Notes: a model not told the origin generated them from the letters alone. 64,000 bases of DNA from Comamonas koreensis (GCF_021026195.1 NZ_JAJNCT010000005.1:213231-277230), one strand, 5' to 3'. Shown: positions 35,317-43,749, numbered from the stretch's first letter. A program made the numbers and translations.

Positions 35317-36234
35317 ATGTTTTTGCTGCAATCCCCTGAAGTCCGCACCCTGGACACCTTCAGCGCCATGCCCGAATCCTTTCGCCGCCGTGAGCGCAGC
35401 GCCTGGGCCGATGCCAACCGGGGCGGCACGGTAACAGACTCGTTTCTGGAAGGCCCGGTATTTGACGAGGCCGGCAACCTCTACGTCAGCGATATCCCCT
35501 GGGGCCGCATTTTCCGCATCGATGCGCAGGGCCAGTGGAGCCAGGTGGCGGAGTACGACGGCGAGCCCAATGGCCTGAAGTTTCTGGCCCCGGGCAAGCT
35601 GCTGATCACCGACTACAAGAACGGCCTGATGCAGCTGGATGTGGCCAGCGGCGCGGTAACGCCCTACCTGGAGCGCCGCAACAGCGAGAGCTTCAAGGGC
35701 GTGAACGACCTGATTTTTGATGCCGACGGTAATCTGTACTTTACCGACCAGGGCCAGAGCGGCCTGCATGACCCGAGCGGCCGCCTGTACCGCCTGCGGC
35801 CCAATGGCCAGCTTGATCTGCTGCTGAACCATGTGCCCAGCCCCAATGGCGTGGCACTGTCACCCGATGGCCGCGTGCTGTATTTGGCGGTGACGCGGGG
35901 CAACTGCGTCTGGCGCGTGCCCTTGCTGCCCGATGGCAGCGTTGCCAAGGTGAGCCAGTTCTTCACCTCGTACGGGCCCAGCGGCCCCGATGGCCTGGCC
36001 GTCGATGCCCAGGGCCATGTGCTGGTGGCCAACCCGGGCCTGGGCTATGTCTGGGTGCTGAACCACCTGGCCGAGCCGGTGCAGGTGCTCTGCGGCATCA
36101 AGGGCAGCTCCACCACCAACCTGGCCTTTGGGGGTGCTGAGCGCAAGCAGCTGTTTGTTACCGATTCCACCTATGGGCGCATTTTGACGACGACCTTGGC
36201 AACCGCCGGCCTGCCGATTCACCAGGGGGTCTGA
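35317..36234 (+). CDS. SMP-30/gluconolactonase family protein
   Basis: A 305-residue six-bladed propeller. Metal-binding landmarks are the Glu in SFLEGPVFDEAGN, Asn in PNGLKF, GVNDLIFDADGNLYFTD, PNGVALSPDGR and GPDGLAVDAQGHV, all at family positions. These enzymes open sugar lactones (gluconolactone, galactarolactone and similar) with a divalent metal. It is the last gene of the IclR-facing cluster. No signal peptide is seen, so it is cytoplasmic. Confidence 0.9.
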   Translation: MFLLQSPEVRTLDTFSAMPESFRRRERSAWADANRGGTVTDSFLEGPVFDEAGNLYVSDIPWGRIFRIDAQGQWSQVAEYDGEPNGLKFLAPGKLLITDYKNGLMQLDVASGAVTPYLERRNSESFKGVNDLIFDADGNLYFTDQGQSGLHDPSGRLYRLRPNGQLDLLLNHVPSPNGVALSPDGRVLYLAVTRGNCVWRVPLLPDGSVAKVSQFFTSYGPSGPDGLAVDAQGHVLVANPGLGYVWVLNHLAEPVQVLCGIKGSSTTNLAFGGAERKQLFVTDSTYGRILTTTLATAGLPIHQGV

Positions 36235-36242
36235 ACGCGGGC

Positions 36243-36283
36243 TTGGGCGATCCGCGTCCATCCCACTGAGGGCAGGTTTAGCT
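36243..36283 (-). repeat. Partial copy of the dispersed inverted-repeat element
   Basis: cgatccgcgtccatccc followed by actgagggcaggttt matches the reverse complement of the left end of the full elements (cgatccgcgtccatcccgct then ggcgagggtttt). It lies between the convergent lactonase and esterase genes. Confidence 0.5.
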
Positions 36284-36291
36284 TTAACACC

Positions 36292-37233
36292 CTAGCGCAA
36301 GGTAAACGCAAAGCGCATCGTGTCATTCGCCGCCTGCGCTGGCACGCTGGCATGCACCTCATTGGGGTAGCGCTGCAACCGCACGCGCAGGCCCCAGCCT
36401 GACAGCGCTTCCAGGCGCTCGGCCAGCATGCGGGCCGATTCGGGATCGCCATCGGCATCGCGGTCGCCCACAACCACCATCAGGCGGCTGGTGGCGCCCA
36501 GCTTGCCGGCCTGCACCTTGTCGCGGAACACGCGCTCCTCGTCCAGAATGCTCTGGCCGTTCCACTCCATCGAGGGGCTGGCGGCCACAATCGCCTCAAA
36601 GGCCTGGGGGCGCTCGTACAGCGCATAGAGCGCAAACAGCCCACCAAACGAATGGCCAAACAGCGACTGGCGCTCCAGGTTGACGGGGTAGCGCTGGGCG
36701 ATCTCGCGGCGCAGCTTGCCGGTCAGGAAATCCAGAAACGGCGCGCGCGCACCGCTTTTGTATTGGGCAAAAGGGCGCACTTCGGGCGACAGCGGCTCGC
36801 GCAGTTGCGCCGTGTAATCAGCCATGCGGCGCACATCCCAGGCCTTGTCGCCCGGGTAGCCCACGCCCACGATGATGGCCTTGCCAACAGGCAGGTAGTC
36901 CTGCACCCAACGCGCCTGCGCAAACGAGCCAAAGTAGGCATTGCCATCGAGCACATAGAGCACCGGGTAGCCGCCCTTGGGGGGCTCACCCTTCTCCGGC
37001 GCGGAGACAAAGATGCGGTAGACCTCGCCGCTGTCCGATGGCATGTCCCAGACCTGGGTGGCAGGCATCACATAGGGGCTGGCCGGGGTGGCTGCAGTGC
37101 TGGGCGTGGCCGCAGCGGCCGCAGCGGCCGCAGCGCCTTGCTGGGCGGTTTGCGCCCAGGCTTGCGGCGCCGTGGCCAGCAAGCCGGCCAGCAGCGCCGC
37201 GCAGGCGCTTGGGTAGAGGGTGGACAAGCGCAT
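36292..37233 (-). CDS. IroE/Fes-like alpha/beta-hydrolase (siderophore esterase)
   Basis: Taken from ATG 37233 (313 residues), where a signal peptide MRLSTLYPSACAALLAGLLA begins. An alternative ATG at 37251 overlaps the end of the receptor gene. After an Ala-rich spacer encoded partly by three 9-bp repeats, the alpha/beta hydrolase domain shows the oxyanion strand YPVLYVLDGNAYF. The nucleophile elbow is FGHSFGGLF, the acid lies in VVGDRDADG and the His in NEVHASV. The form matches periplasmic IroE-type trilactone hydrolases of ferric siderophores. Location right after an STN-type siderophore receptor supports this. Confidence 0.85.
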   Translation of the reverse strand: MRLSTLYPSACAALLAGLLATAPQAWAQTAQQGAAAAAAAAATPSTAATPASPYVMPATQVWDMPSDSGEVYRIFVSAPEKGEPPKGGYPVLYVLDGNAYFGSFAQARWVQDYLPVGKAIIVGVGYPGDKAWDVRRMADYTAQLREPLSPEVRPFAQYKSGARAPFLDFLTGKLRREIAQRYPVNLERQSLFGHSFGGLFALYALYERPQAFEAIVAASPSMEWNGQSILDEERVFRDKVQAGKLGATSRLMVVVGDRDADGDPESARMLAERLEALSGWGLRVRLQRYPNEVHASVPAQAANDTMRFAFTLR

Positions 37234-37240
37234 GGGTGGC

Positions 37241-39733
37241 TTAGAAATCATGGCGCAGGTTAGCACTGAACTTGCGCGGCTCGCCAAACGGCGCGTACTC
37301 GCGGCCATACAGGTGGCGGTAGCTGCGGTCGGTCAGGTTGCTGACGACCAGGTTCAGCTGGGTCTTGGGGGTAATGCGGTACTTGGCGTTCAGGCCCACC
37401 AGCACCAGCGCGCCCTGCTCAATGGTCCAGGCATTGGCGCCCGAACCGCCGTTTTTATAAGCCTTGCTGGTGGCAGACACATTGCCGCCCAGCGACCATT
37501 GGGTACCCGGCAGCTGGTAGTTGGCGGCCAGGCGCATGCTGTGGCGCGGCTGCTCGGTGCGGAAGCGCTGGTCCTTTTGCGGACCAGCCACATACTCGGC
37601 CGAGGTATAGGTATAGCCTGCTGCCAGGTTCAGTTCGCGGCTCACCTGGCCGTTCACGCCCAGGTCGATACCCTGGCTGACGACCTTGCCCGCTGCGGTG
37701 TAGCAGGCACCACCGCAGGCATTGCTGGGGTTGTTGGGCACCGAGTCATCAAGCACGGCCAGGTTGGACTGCGCCAGGCGGAACAGCGCAGCCGACACAT
37801 TGAGGCGCTTGTTCAGCAACTCGCCCTTGATACCCACCTCGTAGTTGGCACCCACGACCGGGTCGAGCACATTGCCATCCTGGCTGCGGTTGGTCTGGGG
37901 GTTGAAGATGTCCGAGTAGCTGAAGTAGGCCGAGTACTGGGCATTGATGTCGTAGACCAGCCCGGCATAGGGCGTGACCACGCCCTTCTCCTTGGGCGCA
38001 ACCACACCGGTCAAGCTGTTCTTGCGCTCGTAGTTGCTGATGCGGGTGCCGGTGATCAGCTTGAGCGAGTCGGTCAGGCTCCAGCGCGCGACGCCATAGA
38101 CGCCCATATTGCTGGTCTTAGTCTTGCTGGTCGATGCGCGCAGGCCATCGGGGATGGGGCCCAGGCCTTCGGGGTCAAAGCGGTAGACATTGATAGGCGT
38201 GGTGGACGAGTAGCCGGTGCCGGCGTTCTCATCGCGGTAGCTGGTGCCGTTGACACCCAGGGTCAACTCATGGCGGCGGCCCAGAAAATCAAAGGGTCCG
38301 GTGGCATAGACATCGACCACATTGGCATGCATCACCGAGGTGTAGTTGCGCTGGCGGCTGCCGATGAACAGGCCATCGCCAGTAACAGGGTTCAAACTGC
38401 CCGAGAGGCTGCTGAAGTTCTCGATGTCGTTATTGGTCTTCTGCCAGGCGTAGTTGGCCTTCAGGCTCCAGGCGCCGGCCAGTTGCTGGCTCAGGCCCAC
38501 GGTGTAGATGTTGTAGTCGCGCACCGAGCGGTGGTCGGCATCGCCCCAGAAGGACGAGCGGGGCAGGCCGGCGTCGCTGCCATCGGCCGCCAGCGGCACG
38601 CCAAAATGGCCCCGGCTGGTGTCCTTTTGCAGCTGCACGCTAGCGCTCAACGTGGTCGTGGGGCCCAGGTCAGCCTCGACAATGCCGTAGACCGCATAGC
38701 GGTCGCGGTAGACATAGTCGGTAAAGGACTCGCTGTTATCCGACACGGCCACCAGGCGGCCCCGGATCACGCCCGAGTCGATCAGCGGGCCGGACACATC
38801 GCCCACCAAGCGTCGCTCTTTCCAGGAACCCAGCTGCACCTCGCCCTGCGCCTGGAAGGTATCGGTCGGGCGCTTGAGCACCATGTTGACCGTGCCGCCC
38901 GGGCTGCCGGCACCCGCCAGCAAACCGGCCGCGCCTTGCAGCACCTCGACCCGGTCGACAAAGGCGCTGTCGAACTTGGGCGAGCGGTTGCCGCTGTCGA
39001 TGCCCGAAGGCGTGGCCATGCCATCGACCTGGGCCTGCATGCTGAAGCCCCGGCTGTAGTAATTGCTGCCAATGCTGCCGCCATCGACCGCAAACACACC
39101 GCTCACTGCGCGCAGCGCGTCATCGACCGAGGTCATGCCGGCATCGTCCATCTGCTCGCGGGTGATCACCGTCAGGGTCTGCGGGTTTTCGCGTTGGCTC
39201 AGGTTGAGTTTGGAGCTGGTGCTGGACTGGGTTGCCGCATAGCTTCCGGTGCCTTCGGTGGTGCCGCTGCGGTGGGCCGCTGCCGTCACGGTGACCGTGT
39301 TCAGGGTCATGTCCGATGCCGCCGTGCTGGCCGCTGCCGCAGGGTTGGCCGCTGGCAGCTTGCGCAGCAGATAGGTCGCGCCACCTTGCTTGACCACCTC
39401 AAAGCCACTGCCGCGCAGCAGCTGGGCAAAGCCCTCCGCCTCGCCATAGCTGCCTTGCAGGCCACTGCTGCGCAGGCCCGCCAGCGTGGACGGCTCAAAC
39501 ACCAGCTGCACACCGGCCGTTGCCGCGTACTGCGCCAGCACATCGGACAGCGGGCCCGCTGCAATGGCGTAGTGCCTGGCGCCAGCTGCCGGCTCTGCCG
39601 CCAGGGCCCAGGGTGCCGCCAGCGCCAGGCCTGCAGCGCTGCCCCCAGCCAGGGTGGCGCGGATGGCGCCCTGCAGCAAAGCCAGCGCAAAGCGTTCGCG
39701 GCGCCGGCTGCGGCGTTGGGAAGAGAGAGTCAT
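37241..39733 (-). CDS. FecA-type TonB-dependent siderophore receptor with STN domain
   Basis: Start at ATG 39733, giving 830 residues. After a long basic N-terminus and signal segment, the STN signalling domain runs from about HYAIAAGPLSDVLAQYAATA to GGATYLLRKL. The plug follows (REQMDDAGMTSVDDALRAVS, then VEVLQGAAGLLAGAG and GGTVNMVLKRP). The barrel ends with FGEPRKFSANLRHDF. STN domains contact a FecR-type anti-sigma factor, so this receptor should be regulated by a sigma/anti-sigma pair. None is adjacent; the only pair in the window is at 57488-58947. No clear Fur box is seen upstream. The esterase gene follows directly. Confidence 0.93.
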   Translation of the reverse strand: MTLSSQRRSRRRERFALALLQGAIRATLAGGSAAGLALAAPWALAAEPAAGARHYAIAAGPLSDVLAQYAATAGVQLVFEPSTLAGLRSSGLQGSYGEAEGFAQLLRGSGFEVVKQGGATYLLRKLPAANPAAAASTAASDMTLNTVTVTAAAHRSGTTEGTGSYAATQSSTSSKLNLSQRENPQTLTVITREQMDDAGMTSVDDALRAVSGVFAVDGGSIGSNYYSRGFSMQAQVDGMATPSGIDSGNRSPKFDSAFVDRVEVLQGAAGLLAGAGSPGGTVNMVLKRPTDTFQAQGEVQLGSWKERRLVGDVSGPLIDSGVIRGRLVAVSDNSESFTDYVYRDRYAVYGIVEADLGPTTTLSASVQLQKDTSRGHFGVPLAADGSDAGLPRSSFWGDADHRSVRDYNIYTVGLSQQLAGAWSLKANYAWQKTNNDIENFSSLSGSLNPVTGDGLFIGSRQRNYTSVMHANVVDVYATGPFDFLGRRHELTLGVNGTSYRDENAGTGYSSTTPINVYRFDPEGLGPIPDGLRASTSKTKTSNMGVYGVARWSLTDSLKLITGTRISNYERKNSLTGVVAPKEKGVVTPYAGLVYDINAQYSAYFSYSDIFNPQTNRSQDGNVLDPVVGANYEVGIKGELLNKRLNVSAALFRLAQSNLAVLDDSVPNNPSNACGGACYTAAGKVVSQGIDLGVNGQVSRELNLAAGYTYTSAEYVAGPQKDQRFRTEQPRHSMRLAANYQLPGTQWSLGGNVSATSKAYKNGGSGANAWTIEQGALVLVGLNAKYRITPKTQLNLVVSNLTDRSYRHLYGREYAPFGEPRKFSANLRHDF

Positions 39734-39988
39734 GGTTCGTCGTCCTGGTGATCTGGGGAAAAGAAAGCGGCACTGCATAGCGCCATTGCCCTGTACACCG
39801 AACGAGATCCAAAAAGTGATCACCTGGATTGAAAAATAGTTGAAAAAATTCGTGCGCCCGTCTGCTGCGCTCTGGCTCTCCCACAACACCAGCGCGCCCC
39901 GCAAACCAGTAACAGCTATGGCTAGCTACATCAGGAACTTTGGCAAAGGCCTTGCCCCCAAGCCAGACCTTTGCTCAGAAAGTTCTGC

Positions 39989-40486
39989 ATGTCCCGTTAC
40001 TCAGCGCTGCTGTCGTCGCCAGGCGGCGGCTTCTTTACGCCCCTGGCCCTTATCCGCATTGCCTTTGGTCTGTTCTTCTTCGCCTCCGGCTTCAACAAAC
40101 TCTTTGTGCCCGCGAACCAGGTCCTCATGCTGGAGACCATCACCGATGCGGGCATTCCGTTCCCCCAGTTCATGGCGGTGTTTGTGGCAGCGTGTGAGAC
40201 GGTCTTTGGCCTTTTGCTCACCATCGGCCTGCTGACCCGCCTCAGTGCCTCGGTGCTCCTGTGCATCAGCACCGTTGCACTCTTCACGGTGGGCTTGCAC
40301 CAGATCCCCGCCAACCTCAACCTGCTGACCTGGTACAGCTGGCTGCTCTACCTGCCTGAGAGCGGCTATATCTTGATGGCCATCGTGCTGATCGTTCAAG
40401 GCTGCGGGCCTTGGGGTGTGGACCGCTGGATCCACCAAAAGCTTCACCAAGGGGACAGCGCTGGCCACGGCGTCAGCCATACGTAA
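39989..40486 (+). CDS. DoxX-family membrane protein
   Basis: A 165-residue protein with four hydrophobic helices. The first helix block PLALIRIAFGLFFFASGFNK with the following Leu-Phe-Val-Pro is the DoxX signature, and VFVAACETVFGLLLTIGLLT is the second conserved block. DoxX proteins are inner-membrane proteins linked to redox or thiol stress responses in several bacteria, with no settled reaction. ATG 39989 is preferred over a TTG at 39971. It is divergent from the STN receptor. Confidence 0.85.
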   Translation: MSRYSALLSSPGGGFFTPLALIRIAFGLFFFASGFNKLFVPANQVLMLETITDAGIPFPQFMAVFVAACETVFGLLLTIGLLTRLSASVLLCISTVALFTVGLHQIPANLNLLTWYSWLLYLPESGYILMAIVLIVQGCGPWGVDRWIHQKLHQGDSAGHGVSHT

Positions 40487-40523
40487 GATCGCGCAGATAC
40501 ATTTTTTACCCTAGGTATAAGAC

Positions 40524-40557
40524 GCTGTGCAGCGCATATGCTCAAGCGCTGCACAGC
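40524..40557. repeat. Perfect 11-bp inverted repeat (hairpin)
   Basis: gctgtgcagcg (40524-40534) and cgctgcacagc (40547-40557) enclose a 12-base loop between doxX and the Mrr-like gene. There is no T-run on either side, so it may be a weak terminator or a protein-binding site. Confidence 0.5.
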
Positions 40558-40613
40558 ATTCAGCATGCCGCATGAGAAGCGTATTCATCACAAACCAATG
40601 AGAGGGGGACACC

Positions 40614-41540
40614 ATGGCTAGGCGCAAGAAGAGCAGCGGGTTTGAAGACATGCTGGATCTGCTGGCGCTGCTCCCCTGGTGGATCTGTGTGGCACTGGCG
40701 GGAGCCAGCTATGTGTTCCTGCACCGTCTGGCCGTAGTGCCGCCAACGGCAGACCTCGCAGGCCGCCCCGGCGACATGATGGCAGCGGTGATTCAAAAGG
40801 GCTTCATCTTTGGGCTGGCGTCCATCGGCCAGTACCTGCTGCCCTTTATGTGCTTGATAGCCGCCGCCATGTCGGCCTGGCGCAGAAAGCAGCGCAAGGC
40901 CCTGGTCAGCACAGTGGCACAGGCGCAAGACGCTGCGGCGCTCGACGGCATCAGCTGGCGTGAGTTTGAGCTGCTGGTGGGCGAGGCCTACCGGCTGCAG
41001 GGCTTTCGCATCATCGAGCTGGGCGGCAACGGGCCCGATGGCGGCGTGGACCTGGTGCTGCTCAAGGGCCGTGAAAAATTTCTCGTGCAGTGCAAGCAGT
41101 GGAAAGCCCAGCGCGTGGGCGTTGCCACCGTGCGCGAGCTCTATGGCGTGATGGCCGCCAGGGGCGCAACAGGCGGCTTTGTGGTCACCTCCGGCCGGTT
41201 CAGCAACGACGCCCAGGAATTTGCACGCGGTCGCAATATCACCCTGGTCGATGGCCACCAGCTGTTTGCGATGGTGCAGCGCGCGCGCCAATCGCTGGTC
41301 AACGGCCCCAAGGCTACGCAAGCCAGCGGCACCTCGGCTGCAGCGCCAGCGCGCACTGCCGTTGCGACGGCCTCGGCTGCCGCCCCTGTTGCAACCAGCC
41401 CTGCCCCTGCCCAACCCGCCTGCCCGCGCTGCAGCGCCGCGATGGAGCTGCGCACCGCACGCCAGGGTGCCAATGCCGGCAAGTCCTTCTGGGGCTGCTC
41501 GACCTTCCCCGGTTGCCGTGGCACGCTAGCGGTGGCGTGA
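40614..41540 (+). CDS. Membrane-anchored Mrr-type restriction endonuclease with topoisomerase zinc ribbon
   Basis: A 308-residue protein in three parts. Two membrane helices (about 17-36 and 63-87) come first. A Mrr catalytic domain (about 115-225) carries WREFELLVGEAYRLQGF, the Asp of GVDLVL and the Gln-x-Lys of LVQCKQW, which is an intact PD-(D/E)xK nuclease core. After an Ala/Thr/Pro linker, the C-terminus is a four-Cys ribbon (CPRCSAAMELR to WGCSTFPGC) of the type found in topoisomerase I. Mrr domains cleave modified DNA. Membrane anchoring suggests action on incoming DNA or a housekeeping role; this is inference. Confidence 0.85.
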   Translation: MARRKKSSGFEDMLDLLALLPWWICVALAGASYVFLHRLAVVPPTADLAGRPGDMMAAVIQKGFIFGLASIGQYLLPFMCLIAAAMSAWRRKQRKALVSTVAQAQDAAALDGISWREFELLVGEAYRLQGFRIIELGGNGPDGGVDLVLLKGREKFLVQCKQWKAQRVGVATVRELYGVMAARGATGGFVVTSGRFSNDAQEFARGRNITLVDGHQLFAMVQRARQSLVNGPKATQASGTSAAAPARTAVATASAAAPVATSPAPAQPACPRCSAAMELRTARQGANAGKSFWGCSTFPGCRGTLAVA

Positions 41541-41561
41541 TGGATCGCTAAAGGTCTGTCG

Positions 41562-42050
41562 ATGCGCTTGTTCTGCACCACGCGCCATGCAAGCCGTTGC
41601 CAATCCACGCGCTCGCTGCTGCTGCTGGCCCTCGTCTGCTGCGCAGCGCCTGCCGTTGCGCAAAAGCCCGTGTACCGCTGCGAAACGGCTGGGCGCGTGG
41701 GCTACTCGGATGCGCCCTGTGTAGGCGCGACGGAAATCGACGCCACTCCCACCCAGGGCATGGACAAGATGACGGGCAAGAGCCGCAAGGGCCAGGACGT
41801 GCAGCGCGCTGAACGCAACGCTGCCTTTGCAGAAGCCATCCAGCCCCTGACAGGGATGAGCGCCGATGCGTACCAGGTGCACCAGCGCCGCTTCAAACTC
41901 AGCCCCGCCGACAAGCTGGAATGCGCACGCCTGGACAACCGCCTGCCCGGGCTCAAAAAGTCGGTGCAAACAGCGGCGGCCAACGACCTGGCCCAGGCCG
42001 AGCTCGATCTGTACAAGGCGCGCAAGCGCTTCCATGATCTGAACTGCTAA
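41562..42050 (+). CDS. Secreted DUF4124-like protein
   Basis: A 162-residue protein with a signal peptide (SLLLLALVCCAAPAVAQ). A short N-terminal module KPVYRCETAGRVGYSDAPC resembles DUF4124 (a Cys-bounded beta module). A helical tail with a final Cys follows. It starts 21 bases after the Mrr-like gene and may be co-transcribed. No function is known; probably periplasmic. Confidence 0.7.
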   Translation: MRLFCTTRHASRCQSTRSLLLLALVCCAAPAVAQKPVYRCETAGRVGYSDAPCVGATEIDATPTQGMDKMTGKSRKGQDVQRAERNAAFAEAIQPLTGMSADAYQVHQRRFKLSPADKLECARLDNRLPGLKKSVQTAAANDLAQAELDLYKARKRFHDLNC

Positions 42051-42108
42051 GCGCCCCGCTGCGGCAGACACAGCCACCCGCAACTTTGCGCGGTGGCCGC
42101 TCAAAGAT

Positions 42109-42314
42109 TCAGCGCTGGTGCAAGGCAAAGCTCTGCCTTTGCTGCTGCAGCTGCTCGGCCATGCGCAGCAAGCGGGTGATCCCGATACCGCCGCCGATCA
42201 GGAGCGCAGGTGCTGCATCCGGCCTTGGGAGTGGCGCAGCACCAGGCGCACGGGGTCGGTGGTGATGGCTTGCTTTTCAGCGACCACCAGGTCCGGGCTG
42301 GTCAGGGGTTCCAT
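42109..42314 (-). pseudogene. Internally deleted ferredoxin-reductase (VanB-like) gene remnant
   Basis: Directly after the PNPOx-like gene, the minus strand shows a start MEPLTSPDLVVAEKQAITTD...VRLVLRHSQGR. After a frame change this joins ALLIGGGIGITRLLRMAEQL and a short tail ending SFALHQR. The second part is the NAD-binding GGIGIT motif of the ferredoxin-NADP-reductase superfamily, as in phthalate/vanillate oxygenase reductases. The FAD domain and the rest are missing, so about 70 of the expected 300 or more codons survive. It was probably the third gene of the DsrE-PNPOx operon. Confidence 0.7.
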
Positions 42315-42321
42315 AACACGC

Positions 42322-43263
42322 TCAAGGGATGTAGGGCGAGGCTTCCAGCAGGCGCCAGTGATGGGGCAGGTTCAGCGGCGTGCTGCGCCAGCTGTCCACC
42401 CGGAACTCGATCCAGCGCCCGGTTCCTCCTGTCTGGTCGATGTCGGCCTCGACACCAAAATGGACACGCGCATGGCCGCTCAGCTGCAGCTGGCGCGCGC
42501 CTTCGAAGTCCGGAAACACCAGACCACAGCGCGACTCCAGCTCCAGATTGCCGAGGGTGTTGAACATGCTGTTGCCGTTGAAATCAGGGATGCGCAGCAC
42601 CTGGCCCAGTTGTTGCACAAAGCCAGGCCGGCCACCCCGGTGCGATACATCGGCGTCCTCGCTGGGGCCCAGGCTGGCGATGAACAAGGTGTCGGCGCCA
42701 GCAATCCAGGCGGAAGCGGCTTCGTCCAACTGCGTGCCCGAGGTGGCAGCTGTGCCGCTGTTGTCGGGTGCGGAGGCTGCCTCCGGCGGCAGCAGCTCGC
42801 GCTTTTGGATGTAGCGGGGGCAGAGCGCAAATGCCTGGCCCACCGTCAGGTCCAGCGCCTGCGCCGATGCATGTGCAGATCCCTGACTGACATGGCCATT
42901 GATGCGCAGGCGCCTGCGGGTCTGCAGCTCGATCAACAGCACGGCAATGGGTTGCCCGGGCTGCAGATCGGCGATCGGGGCCAGGCTGGCCAGCACGCCC
43001 TGCGGATCATTGCTGGCCACCTGCAGGCGGCGCAGGTCATCGCTGGCCTGCACAAAGCCGGGCTCGCCACTCAGCAGGCAAGCCCACATGGCGCCTGCAG
43101 CATCGGCCGCGCCCACCACGCACCAGCGTTGCTGGCCGACAAAGTTGCGCGCGGCCGCCGGAATGGCGGGGCTGATGCCTTGGCTGTTGATGCGTGCGGT
43201 ACCGCGCTCGCCCGTGCGCTCCTGCACCAGGCGTTCGCCAGCGTGAAAGATGTTGTCGTCCAT
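42322..43263 (-). CDS. Pyridoxamine-5'-phosphate-oxidase-like flavin protein
   Basis: A 313-residue protein with ATG 43263 and ribosome site aaggag. It shows the split-barrel features of PNPOx-like proteins: FHAGERLVQERTG, the strand QQRWCVVGAADAAGAMWACL, GRPGFVQ...VLRIPDFNGNSMFNTLGN and the CGLVFPDF strand. Such proteins bind FMN or related flavins and are often linked, or fused, to ferredoxin-reductase modules. Here the expected reductase survives only as a remnant just downstream. It follows the DsrE-like gene on the same strand; a LysR regulator is divergent. Confidence 0.78.
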   Translation of the reverse strand: MDDNIFHAGERLVQERTGERGTARINSQGISPAIPAAARNFVGQQRWCVVGAADAAGAMWACLLSGEPGFVQASDDLRRLQVASNDPQGVLASLAPIADLQPGQPIAVLLIELQTRRRLRINGHVSQGSAHASAQALDLTVGQAFALCPRYIQKRELLPPEAASAPDNSGTAATSGTQLDEAASAWIAGADTLFIASLGPSEDADVSHRGGRPGFVQQLGQVLRIPDFNGNSMFNTLGNLELESRCGLVFPDFEGARQLQLSGHARVHFGVEADIDQTGGTGRWIEFRVDSWRSTPLNLPHHWRLLEASPYIP

Positions 43264-43312
43264 AGAAGCTCCTTGTCAGGTGTGCGGTCACCACGGGTGT
43301 CAGCAAGCAGAC

Positions 43313-43684
43313 TTAAAAAGTCACCAAGGTGTGGCCGGCGTCGAGGTGGCGCGACAGATCCAGCACGCCGGTGGTGCCAGGGATGGTCTTGTCGCGCACC
43401 AGCGCAATGCCGGTAGGTGCCAGGCCTGCGCCCGCACCAAACACGTCGGCGCAGCCGCCGCAGGCAACGATGTGGTCCAGCACGGCTTCGTACAGCGCAT
43501 GGCCGGGGTGCTCAGGCTTGACCAGCTCGGCAGGCCAGCGCACGCCCGTGCCTTGGAACACCAGGTCAAAGTCCCGGTTCTTTTCCTTGAGTTCATAGGC
43601 CAGGAACAGCGCGTTCACGACGCGGCCCAGCGCTTCTTGCGTGCCGGATTGGGGATCGGAAAAGACAACGATGACGGTTTTCAT
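43313..43684 (-). CDS. DsrE/DsrF-like protein
   Basis: A 123-residue protein from ATG 43684 with ribosome site aaggact. The fold order (TVIVVFSDPQSG, a helix ALGRVVNALFLAYELKEKN, the strand FDLVFQGTG, then VLDHIVACGGCADVFGAG) fits the DsrE-like Rossmann family. The Cys-rich CGGC stretch may carry sulfur or persulfide. These proteins act in sulfur trafficking or have unknown roles. It is the first gene of the minus-strand operon with the PNPOx-like gene. Confidence 0.7.
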   Translation of the reverse strand: MKTVIVVFSDPQSGTQEALGRVVNALFLAYELKEKNRDFDLVFQGTGVRWPAELVKPEHPGHALYEAVLDHIVACGGCADVFGAGAGLAPTGIALVRDKTIPGTTGVLDLSRHLDAGHTLVTF

Positions 43685-43704
43685 AAATAGTCCTTTATGG
43701 ATCG

Positions 43705-43749
43705 TCTGCAGAACCCTCGCCCAGTGGTTTGGACACGGATCGGGATGAG
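43705..43749 (+). repeat. Partial copy of the dispersed inverted-repeat element
   Basis: tctgcagaaccctcgccc followed, after a short gap, by ggacacggatcgggatgag matches the left arm of the full elements (tctgcaaaaccctcgcca, ggacgcggatcgggatgag). It sits in the regulatory space between DsrE and the divergent LysR gene. Confidence 0.6.

Noticed and set aside
37108..37134. Phase-variable repeat in the esterase gene
   Set aside because: Three copies of the 9-bp unit ggccgcagc encode alanines. Copy change would keep the frame and only alter linker length.
37220..39751. 843-codon plus-strand frame over the STN receptor
   Set aside because: Antisense shadow of the TonB receptor. The composition is His/Gly/Ala/Arg-rich, with no signal or domain.
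42118..43416. 432-codon plus-strand frame opposite the PNPOx-like gene
   Set aside because: The minus-strand product has a recognisable split-barrel pattern and a ribosome site. The plus-strand frame is low complexity.
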